Below are positions 11,042-11,229 of a DNA stretch of 11,229 nucleotides, one piece after another; position 1 is the first letter of the stretch, and the number at the start of each line of letters is the position of its first letter. The stretch is from Oscillospiraceae bacterium. Its GTDB lineage: Bacteria; Bacillota; Clostridia; Oscillospirales; Oscillospiraceae. The stretch covers positions 1 to 11,229 of the forward strand of contig JAEDLP010000055.1 of the NCBI GenBank assembly GCA_016295225.1, in the 5' to 3' direction. The notes below the pieces were generated by a model, which was not told where the DNA came from, did no database searches, and saw nothing but the letters and a program-made list of their open reading frames with translations. The translations under genes were made by a program, and so were the position numbers.

Positions 11042-11229
11042 AATCATTCTCCCAACGGATACCCTGGATGCACTGGAAGCCCTCGCGGACAGTGAGAGGG
11101 GGAGACTTTTCACGGCCTTGTTATCCTACGCAAGGACGGGCGAAGCTCCGCGTCTCACCGGCATCGAGCGCCACGTGTTCCCGCTGATCCGTTCCGACAT
11201 TGACAGGCAGAGAAACCAAACTGCATTTG
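11028..11229 (+). CDS. Phage-associated protein, DUF6291-like (partial)
   Basis: The first 67 codons of a gene cut by the window end: MGRSEIILPTDTLDALEALA then DSERGRLFTALLSYARTGEA and FPLIRSDIDRQ. The pattern SDEERGxLFxALLxYAxTGExPxxxG followed by an aromatic-x-x-I-x-x-x-(I/L)-D-R is what I recall for DUF6291-type proteins, common near replication genes of Firmicute phages. The start overlaps the previous gene by 14 bases and has AAAGGAT 11 bases upstream, which supports an operon. Function is unknown; phage or integrated-element origin is the useful information. Confidence 0.7.
   Translation, partial: MGRSEIILPTDTLDALEALADSERGRLFTALLSYARTGEAPRLTGIERHVFPLIRSDIDRQRNQTAF

Noticed and set aside
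1..11229. CRISPR arrays, rRNA, complete tRNA genes, transposases
   Set aside because: No regularly spaced repeats, no rRNA motifs, no foldable tRNA and no transposase or integrase motifs were seen on either strand.

Overview
The window looks like a chromosomal stretch of a high-GC Clostridia member, probably Oscillospiraceae and related to Flavonifractor, Pseudoflavonifractor or Lawsonibacter. This is inferred from Gram-positive regulatory RNAs (a lysine riboswitch and a T-box), strong AGGAGG ribosome binding sites and GC-rich codon use. The right end changes to what looks like the edge of a prophage or other integrated element.

Layout. (1) 1-376: 3' end of asnS (+) and a bidirectional terminator. 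(2) 394-4032 (-): a lysine operon, dapA-dapB-lysA, read from a consensus promoter through a lysine riboswitch and its intrinsic terminator. About 160 bases of nested palindromes lie between that terminator and dapA, and two copies of one palindromic repeat abut the dapA and dapB stop codons. (3) 4053-4381 (+): a small acidic protein gene of unknown function with its own promoter and a shared terminator. (4) 4415-7626 (-): a COG2984/COG4120/COG1101-type ABC importer (trpXYZ) behind a T-box leader whose specifier reads UGG, so a tryptophan-responsive transporter. (5) 7685-9594: the most unusual region. A LysR-type regulator gene (+) sits next to three minus-strand promoters of identical architecture: a 19-bp dyad containing ATC-N9-GAT, exactly 20 bp, TTTACA, exactly 17 bp, then a TATAGT-like box. 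They drive a structured RNA divergent from the lysR gene, a 62-aa membrane protein mRNA, and a second structured RNA, each closed by its own terminator. (6) 9731-11229: a phage-type switch with an XRE/S24 self-cleaving repressor (-), a divergent promoter pair, repeated operator-like sites, and two early genes (+), the last cut by the window end.

How it works together. Lysine synthesis is switched off by lysine through the riboswitch, and tryptophan uptake is switched on by uncharged tRNA-Trp through the T-box. The LysR module resembles OxyR/oxyS and GcvA/gcvB, in which a LysR-type regulator controls a divergently transcribed small RNA, but here one regulator appears to command three tandem units, two of which seem non-coding. 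This is the best candidate for a previously undescribed system. It rests on exact spacing seen in the sequence; the link to this regulator and the RNA functions are inference.
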